Below, in pieces: positions 19,618 to 29,009 of a DNA stretch of 64,000 nucleotides. This DNA comes from Pantoea sp. AS-PWVM4 (GTDB taxonomy: Bacteria > Pseudomonadota > Gammaproteobacteria > Enterobacterales > Enterobacteriaceae). Under the pieces are notes generated by a model, which searched no databases, was not told the DNA's origin, and saw only the letters and a list, made by a program, of their open reading frames with translations. A program made the position numbers and the translations under genes. The DNA lies in NCBI RefSeq assembly GCF_000468095.1, contig NZ_ASZC01000015.1:124001-188000 (forward strand). Reading direction: 5' to 3'. Position 1 is the first letter of the stretch. The number at the start of each line of letters is the position of its first letter.

Positions 19618-19677
19618 GTAGCGGCGCGATTTATCGCGCAGATTTTTCCCACAGCGTGCACAAAACCGCGCCGCTAC
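19618..19677. repeat. BIME between kdpC and kdpD
   Basis: An intact forward copy at 19618-19639 faces a shortened reverse copy ending CCGCTAC at 19677. It begins 4 bp after the kdpC stop and splits kdpFABC from kdpD, so it may lower kdpD expression relative to the pump genes. Confidence 0.88.
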
Positions 19678-19681
19678 GGTG

Positions 19682-20254
19682 TTAGTTATTTAATGCATCC
19701 AGTGCCATATTTAACCGCAGCACGTTCACCGTCTCTTCGCCAGTAAACGGCAGCAACGGACGTTCAGTATGGCGTGCAATCAAGGCTTCAACCTCCTGCA
19801 ACGGCATCTGGCGCGCTGCTGCAATGCGCGGTGCCTGCCACAGCGCAGCTTTCGGGGAGATATCCGGGTCGAGGCCGCTGGCCGAAGCGGTCACCAGATC
19901 CACCGGCACCGCCGTCGGGGCCTGTGGATTGGCGGCACGCAGCGCCGCGACGCGCTCCGCCACCGCTTTATCCAGCGCCGGGTTGTTGCCTGCCAGATTG
20001 CTGCCACTGGAAGCCAGCGGATTATAGGCGCTGTCGCCAGTGGCCGACGGGCGGCCCCAGAAATGACCGGGCTGGCTGAATGCCTGACCAATCATGGCAG
20101 AACCTCGCACCTCGCCATTCTGCTCCAGCAGCGAACCATTGGCCTGCGTCGGGAACCACCATTGCGCCAGGCCGGTGGTGAGTAGCGGATATACGCCACC
20201 CGTGATGACCGCCAGCAGCACTAACAATACAATAGCCGGACGTAACTGACTCAT
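19682..20254 (-). CDS. kdpC: K+-transporting ATPase subunit C
   Basis: KdpC is the 190-residue single-span subunit that stabilises the KdpFABC complex and raises ATP affinity of KdpB. The N-terminal membrane helix ([21 protein letters not shown]) and the motifs [10 protein letters not shown] and [11 protein letters not shown] are family hallmarks. The length equals that of E. coli KdpC. It lies 11 bp after kdpB. Confidence 0.96.
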   Translation of the reverse strand: MSQLRPAIVLLVLLAVITGGVYPLLTTGLAQWWFPTQANGSLLEQNGEVRGSAMIGQAFSQPGHFWGRPSATGDSAYNPLASSGSNLAGNNPALDKAVAERVAALRAANPQAPTAVPVDLVTASASGLDPDISPKAALWQAPRIAAARQMPLQEVEALIARHTERPLLPFTGEETVNVLRLNMALDALNN

Positions 20255-20265
20255 TTCTCTTCTCC

Positions 20266-22314
20266 TTACGCCAAGCCCAACAGGGTCAGCAACACATCAA
20301 TCGCTTTGATGCCGATAAACGGCACCACCAGCCCACCCACCCCGTAAATCCACAGGTTGCGGCGCAGCAACGCAGCGGCACTCAGCGGGCGGTAGCTCAC
20401 CCCTTTCAGGGCCAGCGGGATCAGGAACACAATCACCAGCGCGTTAAAAATTACCGCCGACAAAATGGCGGAGTTGGGGGAGTGCAGCTGCATCACATTC
20501 AGCATGTTGAGCTGCGGATAGGTGGCGGCAAACGCAGCCGGGATGATGGCGAAATATTTCGCCACGTCGTTGGCGATACTGAAGGTGGTCAGTGAACCGC
20601 GTGTCATCAGCATCTGTTTCCCGATGTGCACCACCTCCAGCAGCTTGGTCGGGTTGGAGTCGAGATCGACCATATTGCCCGCTTCTTTTGCCGCCTGGGT
20701 GCCGGAGTTCATCGCCACCGCGACATCAGCCTGCGCCAGTGCCGGGGCATCGTTGGTGCCATCGCCAGTCATCGCCACCAGCCGCCCTTCCGCCTGATAC
20801 TGGCGAATCAGCGCCAGCTTGGCTTCCGGGGTCGCTTCCGAGAGAAAATCGTCCACGCCCGCTTCAGCCGCAATCGCGGCAGCGGTTAACGGGTTATCAC
20901 CGGTGATCATCACGGTCTTGATGCCCATTTTGCGCAGTTCGGCAAAACGCTCTTTGATGCCACCTTTTACGATATCTTTCAGCGCCACCACGCCCAGCAC
21001 CTGAGCGCCTTCCGCCACCACCAGCGGTGTCCCACCGGCACGCGCCACCTCTTCCACCGCGGCATTCACCTCCGCCGGGAAGCGGCCATTGCTGGCTTCG
21101 ATATGACGGCGCACCGCATCCACCGCCCCTTTACGAATCAGGCGATCCTGCACGTTCACGCCGCTCATACGCGTTTGTGCCGAGAACGGGATAAAGCTGG
21201 CCCCCATGCTGCTGAGGTCACGCTCACGCAGGTTAAACTTCTGCTTTGCCAGTACCACAATGCTGCGCCCTTCCGGCGTCTCATCCGCCAGCGAGGCCAG
21301 TTGCGCTGCATCGGCCAGTTGCTGTTCGCTGACGCCGGGCGCTGGCAGGAACTGCGTCGCCTGACGGTTGCCGAGGGTGATGGTGCCGGTTTTGTCCAGC
21401 ATCAACACATCAACGTCACCCGCCGCTTCCACCGCACGGCCACTGGTGGCGATAACATTCGCACCGAGCATACGGCTCATCCCCGCCACGCCGATTGCCG
21501 ACAATAAGCCACCGATGGTGGTGGGGATCAGGCACACCAGCAACGCGACCAGCACGGTGATGCTGACCGGCGTACCGCCCCAGGCAGAGAATGGCCACAA
21601 CGTGACGGTCGCCAGCAGGAACACGATGGTGAGCGACACCAGTAGAATGGTCAGCGCAATTTCATTCGGGGTTTTACGGCGTTTGGCACCTTCCACCATA
21701 GCGATCATGCGGTCGAGGAAGGTTTCCCCCGGATTGACGCTGCACTGGATCACCAGCCAGTCGGAAAGTATGCGCGTGCCGCCGGTCACCGAGGCGAAGT
21801 CACCGCCGGATTCACGGATCACCGGGGCCGACTCGCCGGTAATGGCGCTTTCGTCCACCGAGGCTCCCCCTTCCAGCACTTCGCCATCGCACGGAATGAT
21901 GTCACCCGCTTCCACCAGCACCACATCGCCTTTGCGCAGGCTATCCGCCGACGCGGCTTTCCAGGCGGCTCCGTAGTGTGGCTCCGCCAGTTTTTTCGCA
22001 TCGACGCTTTTTTTCACCCCTTTCAGGCTGTTGGCCTGGGCTTTGCTGCGCCCTTCCGCCAGCGCTTCCGCAAAGTTGGCGAACAGCACGGTAAACCACA
22101 GCCAGACCGCCACCCCGGCGGTAAAACCGGCGCTACCGTTTAATTGCCCTGCGGCCATGCCGATCGCCAGTACGCTGGTCAGCACGCTACCGAGCCACAC
22201 CAGAAACATCACCGGGTTGCGAAACTGCACGCGTGGATCGAGTTTTTTCACCGCATCCAGCATAGCGACGCGCGTCAGTCGCGCATCAAACAGGGCCAGT
22301 TGTTGACGACTCAT
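20266..22314 (-). CDS. kdpB: K+-transporting ATPase subunit B (P-type ATPase)
   Basis: This is the 682-residue catalytic subunit. The phosphorylated Asp307 lies in DKTGT and the actuator TGES at residues 159-162. Ser162, the inhibitory phosphorylation site in E. coli, is kept. The hinge motif [16 protein letters not shown] is intact. It hydrolyses ATP to drive high-affinity K+ uptake through KdpA. It lies 7 bp after kdpA in the operon. Confidence 0.97.
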   Translation of the reverse strand: MSRQQLALFDARLTRVAMLDAVKKLDPRVQFRNPVMFLVWLGSVLTSVLAIGMAAGQLNGSAGFTAGVAVWLWFTVLFANFAEALAEGRSKAQANSLKGVKKSVDAKKLAEPHYGAAWKAASADSLRKGDVVLVEAGDIIPCDGEVLEGGASVDESAITGESAPVIRESGGDFASVTGGTRILSDWLVIQCSVNPGETFLDRMIAMVEGAKRRKTPNEIALTILLVSLTIVFLLATVTLWPFSAWGGTPVSITVLVALLVCLIPTTIGGLLSAIGVAGMSRMLGANVIATSGRAVEAAGDVDVLMLDKTGTITLGNRQATQFLPAPGVSEQQLADAAQLASLADETPEGRSIVVLAKQKFNLRERDLSSMGASFIPFSAQTRMSGVNVQDRLIRKGAVDAVRRHIEASNGRFPAEVNAAVEEVARAGGTPLVVAEGAQVLGVVALKDIVKGGIKERFAELRKMGIKTVMITGDNPLTAAAIAAEAGVDDFLSEATPEAKLALIRQYQAEGRLVAMTGDGTNDAPALAQADVAVAMNSGTQAAKEAGNMVDLDSNPTKLLEVVHIGKQMLMTRGSLTTFSIANDVAKYFAIIPAAFAATYPQLNMLNVMQLHSPNSAILSAVIFNALVIVFLIPLALKGVSYRPLSAAALLRRNLWIYGVGGLVVPFIGIKAIDVLLTLLGLA

Positions 22315-22321
22315 GATTCCG

Positions 22322-24001
22322 TTATCCCTGAATTAATTGCAGATGTTCCGCCACCGGACCAAGCGCCAGCGCGGGGATGAAAGTCAGCGCACCCACCAAC
22401 AGCACGGTGCCAATCAGCAGGGCGACAAACAGCGGGCCGTGCGTCGGCAGTGTCCCGTTACCCACCGGTTGCACTTTTTTCACCGCCAGCGAACCGGCAA
22501 TCGCCATCACCGGAATGATGATGCCGAAGCGACCAACGAACATGCAGACCGCCAGTAGCAGGTTCCAGAATGGCGTGTTGGCGCTCAAACCGGCAAAGGC
22601 GCTACCGTTGTTGTTGGCAGCCGAAGAGACGGCGTACAGCACCTCGCTGAAACCGTGGGTGCCGGGGTTAGCCATACCGGCCCGTCCCGCTTCGGTCATC
22701 ATCGCCAGCGCCGTGCCGATCAACACCAACGTCGGCGTCACCAGAATCGCCAGCGCGGTCATCTTCATCTCCCAGACGTCGATTTTTTTACCGAGGAATT
22801 CCGGGGTACGGCCAATCATCAGGCCCGCGATAAACACCGCCAGCAGCACGAACAACAACATGCCGTACAACCCGGCCCCCACGCCGCCGAACACCACTTC
22901 ACCCAGTTGAATCAACCACATCGGCACCATGCCGCCCAGCGCGGTGAAGGAGTCGTGCATCGCATTCACCGCACCACAGGAGGCCGCCGTAGTGATCACT
23001 GCAAACAGGCTGGAATTGAGGATGCCAAAGCGCGTCTCCTTGCCTTCCATGTTGATGGCACTGTCAGCTCCCAGCGTCAGGAAGTGCGGATTACCGCGCA
23101 GCTCAGCCCACATCACCGTGACCACCGCCAGCACAAACATCAACGTCATCGCCCACAGCAACATATGCCCCTGACGACGATCGCCCACCTGCTGACCAAA
23201 CGCGAAGCACAGCGCCGCCGGGATCAGGAAGATACTCAGCATCTGCACGAAGTTGGTCAGTGCATTGGGGTTTTCAAACGGGTGCGCCGAGTTAGCATTG
23301 AAGAACCCTCCGCCGTTGGTGCCGAGCATTTTGATCGCTTCCTGCGACGCTACCGGACCGAGCGACAAGGTTTGCTGCGCCCCTTCCAGCGTAGAGATCG
23401 CATGATAGGGTTCAAAGGTCTGAATGCTGCCCTGACTGACGAAGAACAGCGCCATCAGCAGGCTGATGGGGAGCAGCACATAAACCGTGATACGGGTCAG
23501 ATCGCGCCAGGCGTTACCCAGGGTCGCCAGCGAGCGATTGGCAAAACCACGAATCAACGCAAACGCTACGGCGATACCGGTGGCTGCCGACAGGAAGTTT
23601 TGCACCGTTAATCCCGCCATCTGGCTGAAGTAGCTCATGGTGCTTTCACCGCTGTAAGACTGCCAGTTGGTGTTGGTGACAAAGCTGATGGCGGTGTTCA
23701 GCGCCAAATCCCAGCTCAGCCCCGGCAAGTGCTGCGGATTGAGCGGCAATGCGCCCTGCATCATCAGCATCACCAGCAACAAGACAAAGCCCAGCGCGTT
23801 AAACAGCAGAATCGCCAGCAGATAATGCGGCCAGCGCATCGCCTCGCCGTCAGCACCCGCCAGCCGCCACAGTGCGCGCTCGGTGCGCGGCAGCAGCGGT
23901 TTATCGGCAATCATCAGCGCCAGAAAGCGTCCAAGTGGCTGCGCCAGCACCATCAGCACCAGCAGAAACACCGCGATCAGCAGAAATGCATTGGCAGCCA
24001 T
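22322..24001 (-). CDS. kdpA: K+-transporting ATPase subunit A (channel-like)
   Basis: This is a 559-residue membrane subunit of the superfamily of K+ transporters that binds and passes K+. Selectivity-filter-like loops are visible, such as [39 protein letters not shown] and [13 protein letters not shown]. The length is that of E. coli KdpA (557). Its ATG overlaps the kdpF stop as TGATG, so the two are translationally coupled. Confidence 0.97.
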   Translation of the reverse strand: MAANAFLLIAVFLLVLMVLAQPLGRFLALMIADKPLLPRTERALWRLAGADGEAMRWPHYLLAILLFNALGFVLLLVMLMMQGALPLNPQHLPGLSWDLALNTAISFVTNTNWQSYSGESTMSYFSQMAGLTVQNFLSAATGIAVAFALIRGFANRSLATLGNAWRDLTRITVYVLLPISLLMALFFVSQGSIQTFEPYHAISTLEGAQQTLSLGPVASQEAIKMLGTNGGGFFNANSAHPFENPNALTNFVQMLSIFLIPAALCFAFGQQVGDRRQGHMLLWAMTLMFVLAVVTVMWAELRGNPHFLTLGADSAINMEGKETRFGILNSSLFAVITTAASCGAVNAMHDSFTALGGMVPMWLIQLGEVVFGGVGAGLYGMLLFVLLAVFIAGLMIGRTPEFLGKKIDVWEMKMTALAILVTPTLVLIGTALAMMTEAGRAGMANPGTHGFSEVLYAVSSAANNNGSAFAGLSANTPFWNLLLAVCMFVGRFGIIIPVMAIAGSLAVKKVQPVGNGTLPTHGPLFVALLIGTVLLVGALTFIPALALGPVAEHLQLIQG

Positions 24002-24090
24002 CAGAATGCCTCCGCGTTAAGCAGGGCATAAAACAGATAGCCCAGTAATAAAAACACCAGCACGATGCCGGTTATCACGCCCACACTCAC
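24001..24090 (-). CDS. kdpF: K+-transporting ATPase small subunit KdpF
   Basis: This is a 29-residue single-span hydrophobic peptide ([20 protein letters not shown], then nine more residues ending NAEAF). It starts with GTG at 24090, placed 5 nt after a perfect GGAGG. The stop TGA overlaps the kdpA ATG. KdpF is a lipid-like stabiliser of the Kdp complex. Size, position and hydrophobicity all fit. Confidence 0.92.
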   Translation of the reverse strand: MSVGVITGIVLVFLLLGYLFYALLNAEAF

Positions 24091-24198
24091 AGCGACCTCC
24101 AGAGGATTTGGTTGTGCTGCAAGCATGCGCGCGGCGATATAAAGAAGAGGTAAAAAGGCGATTGGCGGGCGTAAAAAAAGTATAAAAATGGTCGAAAA

Positions 24199-25365
24199 TC
24201 AGGCGCTTTCCAGCGCCCAGATACGATTGAGATCGATGTTATGCCACATGCTGCTGTCTTCAGCACCGGTGATGCTGTCGGTACAAAAGCTGTCGCCGAG
24301 ATCAAGCTCTTCTGGTTTGATTTCCCGCTGCGCATGCAGCGACCAGAAGACATGCACTTTCGGCTTCAACAGCGATTGCTCACCGGCTTGTACCACCAGC
24401 GCTACCCGCCCGGAGGCCAGCCGCACCAGCGATCCCACCGGATAGATCCCAATGGAACGCACAAAGGTTTGCAGCAATTTGATATCGAAGTGGCCACGCC
24501 AGCTCAGCATGTTGTGCATCGCTTCAGCCGGGGTCCAGCCTTTACGGTAGGGGCGATCGGAGGTCACGGCATCGTACACGTCGCACACCGCTGCCATACG
24601 TGAAAAAAGGCTGATCTCTTCCCCTTTCAGGCCGTGCGGATAGCCGCTGCCATCCATTTTTTCATGATGATGGAGCGTAATATCCAGTAAATCCTCATCC
24701 GCGTCGGCTTCCATCAGCATCTGCGCGCCGACAATCGGATGTTGGCGCATGATCGCCATCTCTTCCGGGGTGAGCCTGCCAGGTTTGTTGAGAATCTCCA
24801 GCGGCACCGCCGCCTTGCCGACATCATGCAGCAATCCGCCCATGCCTACGCGCCGCTGCTGTTGTTCATCCAGCCCGAGTTTTTTACCGAGCGAAATCAT
24901 CAAACCACATACCGCCATCGAGTGCAGATAGGTGTAGTCGTCATGGTTTTTCAAGCGCGCCATGCTGAGTAACGCGGTGGGTTCACGCGTCAGCGATCCG
25001 GCGATTTCGTCCACCAGGTTCAGGGTATAGTTGAGGTCGAGGCCCTGCCCAAGGCGCGCTTCGTTGAACATTGCCAGCACCTGGGGTTTACCCTGGGTAA
25101 AGATCGCCTGCGCCTGGTCAATTTCGTGAAAAAACGGCGTTTGCGGAATGTCTTTTTTCGGTTCAGGTGGCTTCTGTGGTGCCTGCACCGATTTATCAAG
25201 ATCGATCCAGACTTCAAGGATCCCTTCATTACGGATCCAGGCGATCTGGCGTTTATCACTGATCAGCATCTGGTTGCGAATGCGTTTGTCTTTGATCCAC
25301 CACACCTCCAGTTTGTGGACAAACATCCCCGGCCGCAGTTCGTCAACGGTTATCAGCTTTATCAC
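24199..25365 (-). CDS. HD-GYP domain protein, probable cyclic-di-GMP phosphodiesterase
   Basis: The 388-residue cytosolic protein has an N-terminal DUF3391-type region (residues 1-100) and an HD-GYP domain. His180-Asp181 lie in LLHDVGK, HHHEKMDGSGYP at residues 232-243 contains Gly241-Tyr242-Pro243, and DVYDAVTSDRPYR follows. All metal ligands I can check are kept, so it is likely active in degrading cyclic-di-GMP. The start is a GTG preceded by AAGGAG with a 7-nt gap. It stands alone, upstream of and in line with the kdp operon. Confidence 0.9.
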   Translation of the reverse strand: MIKLITVDELRPGMFVHKLEVWWIKDKRIRNQMLISDKRQIAWIRNEGILEVWIDLDKSVQAPQKPPEPKKDIPQTPFFHEIDQAQAIFTQGKPQVLAMFNEARLGQGLDLNYTLNLVDEIAGSLTREPTALLSMARLKNHDDYTYLHSMAVCGLMISLGKKLGLDEQQQRRVGMGGLLHDVGKAAVPLEILNKPGRLTPEEMAIMRQHPIVGAQMLMEADADEDLLDITLHHHEKMDGSGYPHGLKGEEISLFSRMAAVCDVYDAVTSDRPYRKGWTPAEAMHNMLSWRGHFDIKLLQTFVRSIGIYPVGSLVRLASGRVALVVQAGEQSLLKPKVHVFWSLHAQREIKPEELDLGDSFCTDSITGAEDSSMWHNIDLNRIWALESA

Positions 25366-25496
25366 GATATCTCTCCTTAATATCAGTGGATGGTAGAGAG
25401 ATATCGGCAGCTGAACAAAATATCTTCAGGCGGTTTTGTGCGATCTGCGGAATGGCGCGATAAAGTCAGTGATGCCGGGAGGTTTTGGCACATACC

Positions 25497-25555
25497 GTAG
25501 CGGCGCAATTTATTGCGCAAATCCGTGCATGTTGCGCGATAAATCGCGCCGCTAC
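25497..25555. repeat. BIME with compensated REP variant
   Basis: A forward copy at 25497-25518 has hairpin GCGCAATTTATTGCGC, with both arms changed so that pairing is kept. A reverse consensus copy is at 25534-25555. It ends 5 bp from the stop of the hydroxyacid dehydrogenase. Confidence 0.9.
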
Positions 25556-25560
25556 TTCGG

Positions 25561-26520
25561 TCAAACCACCCTGGTCAGCACCGCTTCGCCTTGTGCAAAG
25601 GCCAGCAGATTTTCAAATACCAAATCTGCCATAGCCGCCATCGTCTCCTCGGTGCTGCTGGCGAGATGCGGGGTGATGACCACATCATCACGCTGGCGCA
25701 GCGCCGCGGGAACGGCAGGTTCCTGTTCAAACACGTCCAGCCCGGCCCCGGCGATTTCACCGGCTTCCAGCGCGGCGATCAGCGCCTGTTCATCCACCAC
25801 GCTGCCCCGTGCGATGTTGATAAGAAAGCCTTTGGGTCCGAGCGCACGCAGTACCCCGGCATCCACCAGATGATGGGTCGCCGCGCCACCCGGCAGCGTC
25901 AGCACCAAAAAGTCGGCGCGCTGTGCCAGCGACAACAACGAATCATGGCGGGTATAAGGGACATCCGGGCGTGAACGTGGGTTGTAGTAATGAATATCCA
26001 TATCAAAGGCCTGGGCGCGCTTCGCCAGCGCTTTGCCAATGCCCCCCAAGCCGACAATGCCGCACACCTTGCCCCCCACTTTGGTGGTGAGCGGATAACG
26101 CCCCTGGCTCTGCCATTGTCCTGCGCGCGTGTAACGATCCGCCGCGCTGATGCGGCGTGCCACATCGAGCAGTAGCGCCATGCCGGTGTCGGCGACGCAG
26201 GCGTTGAGCACACCGGGGGTATTGGTCACCACAATGCCGCGCGCCTCGGCTGCTGCGATATCGATGGCGTCATAGCCCACACCGTTGCTGCAAATCACTT
26301 TCAGGTTGGGCAGTTGGTCCATCAACTCGGCGCTGGCGCCCATCAACGCGTTGCCGCTGGTAACCAGCGCGTCAATTTCCGCGCCGTGCTGTGCCAACCA
26401 GGCGGCCTGATCATCCTGCTGCCACAGGCGGTAAGTGGTAAACTGCGCATCCAGGTTGTCCTGCAAGCGTACCGGCAGTAACGGACCTTTCATCAATACC
26501 TTAAACTGCGTTGATGCCAT
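25561..26520 (-). CDS. D-2-hydroxyacid dehydrogenase
   Basis: This is a 319-residue NAD(P)-dependent enzyme of the D-isomer-specific 2-hydroxyacid dehydrogenase family. The cofactor fold has GIVGLGGIGKALAKR. The catalytic residues are Arg in NIARGSVVDE, Glu in VFEQEP and His in ITPHLAS. It may act as a glyoxylate/hydroxypyruvate or sugar-acid reductase. The start at 26520 overlaps the end of the upstream transporter gene by 20 bp and is preceded by GGGGAAAGAAG, which indicates translational coupling. Confidence 0.88.
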   Translation of the reverse strand: MASTQFKVLMKGPLLPVRLQDNLDAQFTTYRLWQQDDQAAWLAQHGAEIDALVTSGNALMGASAELMDQLPNLKVICSNGVGYDAIDIAAAEARGIVVTNTPGVLNACVADTGMALLLDVARRISAADRYTRAGQWQSQGRYPLTTKVGGKVCGIVGLGGIGKALAKRAQAFDMDIHYYNPRSRPDVPYTRHDSLLSLAQRADFLVLTLPGGAATHHLVDAGVLRALGPKGFLINIARGSVVDEQALIAALEAGEIAGAGLDVFEQEPAVPAALRQRDDVVITPHLASSTEETMAAMADLVFENLLAFAQGEAVLTRVV

Positions 26521-27895
26521 CTTCTTTCCCCTGTTTTTCATACGATGTAACGCCAGATTCCTGCTCCTCGCCGACACGTTCGATCGGTCCCATCACCAGC
26601 CAGAACAGCAAGGCAGCGACCACGCAGTGCGCGCCGACAAACACCAGGCCGATGCTGTAGCTACCGGTCACGCCAACGATGATGCCGAACAGCAGCGGCG
26701 TGAGAAAACCCGCGATATTGCCGATGCCGTTGAAGATCGAACCGGCCAGGCCCACCGCTTCTTTCGGCGCGGTATCGCTGACTATCGTCCAGGTACCCGC
26801 TCCGGCGGCGACCCCTTTGCCAAAGAAGGCGAAGGACATGATGGCGATGATGCCGACGTTGCTCGGGATCACCGCCGCGAGAATCAGCGTCGCCGCCATC
26901 AGCATGCCGACGATATAGGGCGTTTTACGCGCCCAGGAGATGCTCCAGCCACGCGCCAGCAGCTTATCCGAGATGAAGCCCCCGCTGATGCCACCAGCAA
27001 AACCAAACAACGCCGGAGCAATGGTGGCAAACCCGGCATCAAGAATGTTCATGCCGCGCGCCTGCACCAGGTAGATCGGGAACCAGGTGATAAAAAAGTA
27101 ACTCAGCGCGATGATGCAGTACTGACCGATGTACGCGCACCACAGCATCCGGTTGCTGAGCAGTTTTTTGAATATCGCTTTGCTCAGTGCCGGGCGGGCT
27201 TTGAGCGTTTGCGCCGCATCGATATCCACCAGCGCGCCACCGTCCACGATATGGCGCAGTTCGTTTTCCGACACCTGCGGGTGCTGTTTCGGGCTGCGCA
27301 TGTACGCCGCCCAGACAAACACCGCCAGCACGCCGATGCCGCCCAGCACAAAGAACGGCCACTCCCAGCCATAGCGCGAAACCAGCCAGCCGGAGAGCGG
27401 TGAGAAGATCGCCACGGCAAAATATTGCGCCGAGCTGAAGAGCGACGAGGCGCGCCCACGTTCCGCGCTGGGGAACCACATGATCACTACGCGAGCGTTG
27501 GCCGGAAAGCTGGGTGCCTCGATCAGACCGAGGACAAAGCGCAACGCAAACATCAACGCCAGCGCCGCCGTCATGCCGCTGGAAAACTCACCAACAAAAC
27601 CCATCGCAATGGTGGCAAGCGACCAGAGCGCCAGCGTCACGCCATAAACCTTTTTGGTGCCGAAGCGATCGAGGAACAATCCTCCGGGAATCTGGCCGAT
27701 CACGTAGGCCCAGCTAAAGGCGGAGAGGATCAGCCCCAGTTGGATCGCCGATAGCCCAAACTCCTCTTTGATCGCTGAACCAGAGATCGACAGGATCGAG
27801 CGGTCGGCGTAGGCCACGACGGAAAGAAACAGGATCAACATCAGGACCCAGATACGGACATGGCTGGTACGGCCAGCGTTTTTTTGTTGTGACAT
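26501..27895 (-). CDS. MFS anion:cation symporter (sugar-acid type, GudP-like)
   Basis: This is a 464-residue twelve-span permease of the ACS family, which takes up hexuronates, glucarate, galactonate and similar acids. Visible hallmarks are YADRSILSISGSAIKEEFGLS near residue 30, GGLFLDRFGTKKVYG and ARVVIMWFPSAERGRASSLF. The pairing with a 2-hydroxyacid dehydrogenase suggests uptake and oxidation or reduction of a sugar acid or hydroxy acid. Which one cannot be told. Confidence 0.87.
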   Translation of the reverse strand: MSQQKNAGRTSHVRIWVLMLILFLSVVAYADRSILSISGSAIKEEFGLSAIQLGLILSAFSWAYVIGQIPGGLFLDRFGTKKVYGVTLALWSLATIAMGFVGEFSSGMTAALALMFALRFVLGLIEAPSFPANARVVIMWFPSAERGRASSLFSSAQYFAVAIFSPLSGWLVSRYGWEWPFFVLGGIGVLAVFVWAAYMRSPKQHPQVSENELRHIVDGGALVDIDAAQTLKARPALSKAIFKKLLSNRMLWCAYIGQYCIIALSYFFITWFPIYLVQARGMNILDAGFATIAPALFGFAGGISGGFISDKLLARGWSISWARKTPYIVGMLMAATLILAAVIPSNVGIIAIMSFAFFGKGVAAGAGTWTIVSDTAPKEAVGLAGSIFNGIGNIAGFLTPLLFGIIVGVTGSYSIGLVFVGAHCVVAALLFWLVMGPIERVGEEQESGVTSYEKQGKEDGINAV

Positions 27896-28177
27896 GGGGT
27901 GAATTCCTTAATCAGGGGGAGCCTCCTGCCCCGGATGATGTATTCAGGAATACCGCTTAAATTTCCCTGTTGAGAAAATATAGAGAGCCGGACATGGCGC
28001 GGTCATTGTGCGGATGGGGGAATTGCACGGGGAATTTCGCACGCGTTTTGGCGGATGCCACAAAGGAGGGTGCGGTGCTGCACAGAACCCTAAATCTTCC
28101 GGCAGCAAAAGCCGGGAGTGTGCGCCAGGTCGAAGAAAATCATTCGTGATGCAACTATGAGCAGGCTAACACATTAC
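27896..28177. other. Intergenic region upstream of the sugar-acid transporter
   Basis: The space before the REP array has no credible gene. A CCGGC/GCCGG hairpin with a 7-nt loop lies near 28100-28117. It must carry the promoter of the leftward transporter operon, but I cannot assign sites with confidence. Confidence 0.35.
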
Positions 28178-28448
28178 GTAGCGGCGCAATTTCGTGTGCG
28201 CTGTAGGGAAAATCCGCGCGATAAATCGCGCCGCTACGAATCGGTGTGAGCGGTAGCGGCGCAATTCATTGCGCAATTTCGTGCGCGCTGTGGGGAAAGT
28301 CCGCGCGATAAATCGCGCCGCTACGGATCGGTGTGAGCGGTAGCGGCGCAATTCATTGCGCAATTTCGTGCGCGCTGTGGGGAAAATCCGCGCGATAAAT
28401 CGCGCCGCTACGGATCGGTGTGATCGGTAGCGGCGCAATTCATTGCGC
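28178..28448. repeat. Tandem BIME array, 87-bp period
   Basis: Forward copies start at 28178, 28253, 28340 and 28427, and reverse copies at 28216, 28303 and 28390. The full unit is 87 bp and consists of a forward variant hairpin GCGCAATTCATTGCGC, a spacer, a consensus reverse copy and a 15-bp linker. The first unit is 75 bp because of a 12-bp deletion between short repeats. The last half-unit runs into the end of the acetyltransferase gene and provides its stop codon. Confidence 0.93.
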
Positions 28449-28946
28449 CCACTCTTCCCGCAACACCGACATCACCACGATATCGTGGTACTCGCCATTT
28501 CGCAGGCAGGCTTTGCGCCGCACCCCTTCGTGCTGAAAACCGAGACGCTGGTACAAGCGCAACGCGCGGTGATTATCGTGAAACGCCTCCAGCTCCATAC
28601 GCTGCACGCCCAGCCAGTTAAAGGCGTAATCCATGCCGGTACGGATCAGTTTTTCACCGATACCGCGCCCACTGAATGCCGGGTCAACGCTGATGCCAAA
28701 GCTGATGCTGTGGCGGGTGCGGGGCCGATGTTCAACAAACAACGTCAGCTCCCCCACCAGGTTGCCGTCGATTTCCGCCACAAACGCAATGAAGCCTTCC
28801 GCATCCATTTTCTCAAATTTTTTCTCCCAGGTAGCAACGCTGGGAAAGGGTAGCTGCGTGGTCCATTCATAAACCGCCGGTTGGCTGAACAACCTTTGGT
28901 ATGCCGCCGCATCACGCGGTTCACGGCCACGGATAATCAAATCCAT
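28440..28946 (-). CDS. GNAT-family N-acetyltransferase (AaaT/YhhY-like)
   Basis: The 168-residue acetyltransferase has the acetyl-CoA loop SGRGIGEKL near residue 93 and a C-terminal pattern (GVQRMELEAFHDNHRALRLY, GVRRKACLRNGEY) resembling E. coli YhhY/AaaT, which acetylates certain amino acids. The last codons (ending WAQ) and the TGA stop at 28440-28442 lie inside a REP copy, so the C-terminus has been set by repeat insertion. It lies 63 bp from the divergent ABC exporter gene. Confidence 0.85.
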   Translation of the reverse strand: MDLIIRGREPRDAAAYQRLFSQPAVYEWTTQLPFPSVATWEKKFEKMDAEGFIAFVAEIDGNLVGELTLFVEHRPRTRHSISFGISVDPAFSGRGIGEKLIRTGMDYAFNWLGVQRMELEAFHDNHRALRLYQRLGFQHEGVRRKACLRNGEYHDIVVMSVLREEWAQ

Positions 28947-29009
28947 ATCGCTATTCTCCTGGAAATTACACTAAGCTGAATGATTCAATGAGACGGAAAG
29001 AGTGACGCC

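Noticed and set aside
19593..19661. Longer N-terminus for KdpD
   Set aside because: The extra residues are translated REP; family length and the N-terminal pattern fit the start at 19592.
28166..28438. A 90-residue minus-strand reading frame with internal repeats
   Set aside because: It is wholly the tandem REP/BIME array; no ribosome-binding site and its repeats are those of the DNA element.
28178..28448. Possible CRISPR array (regular repeats)
   Set aside because: Spacers are also repeated, the units are palindromic REP pairs, and no cas genes are present.
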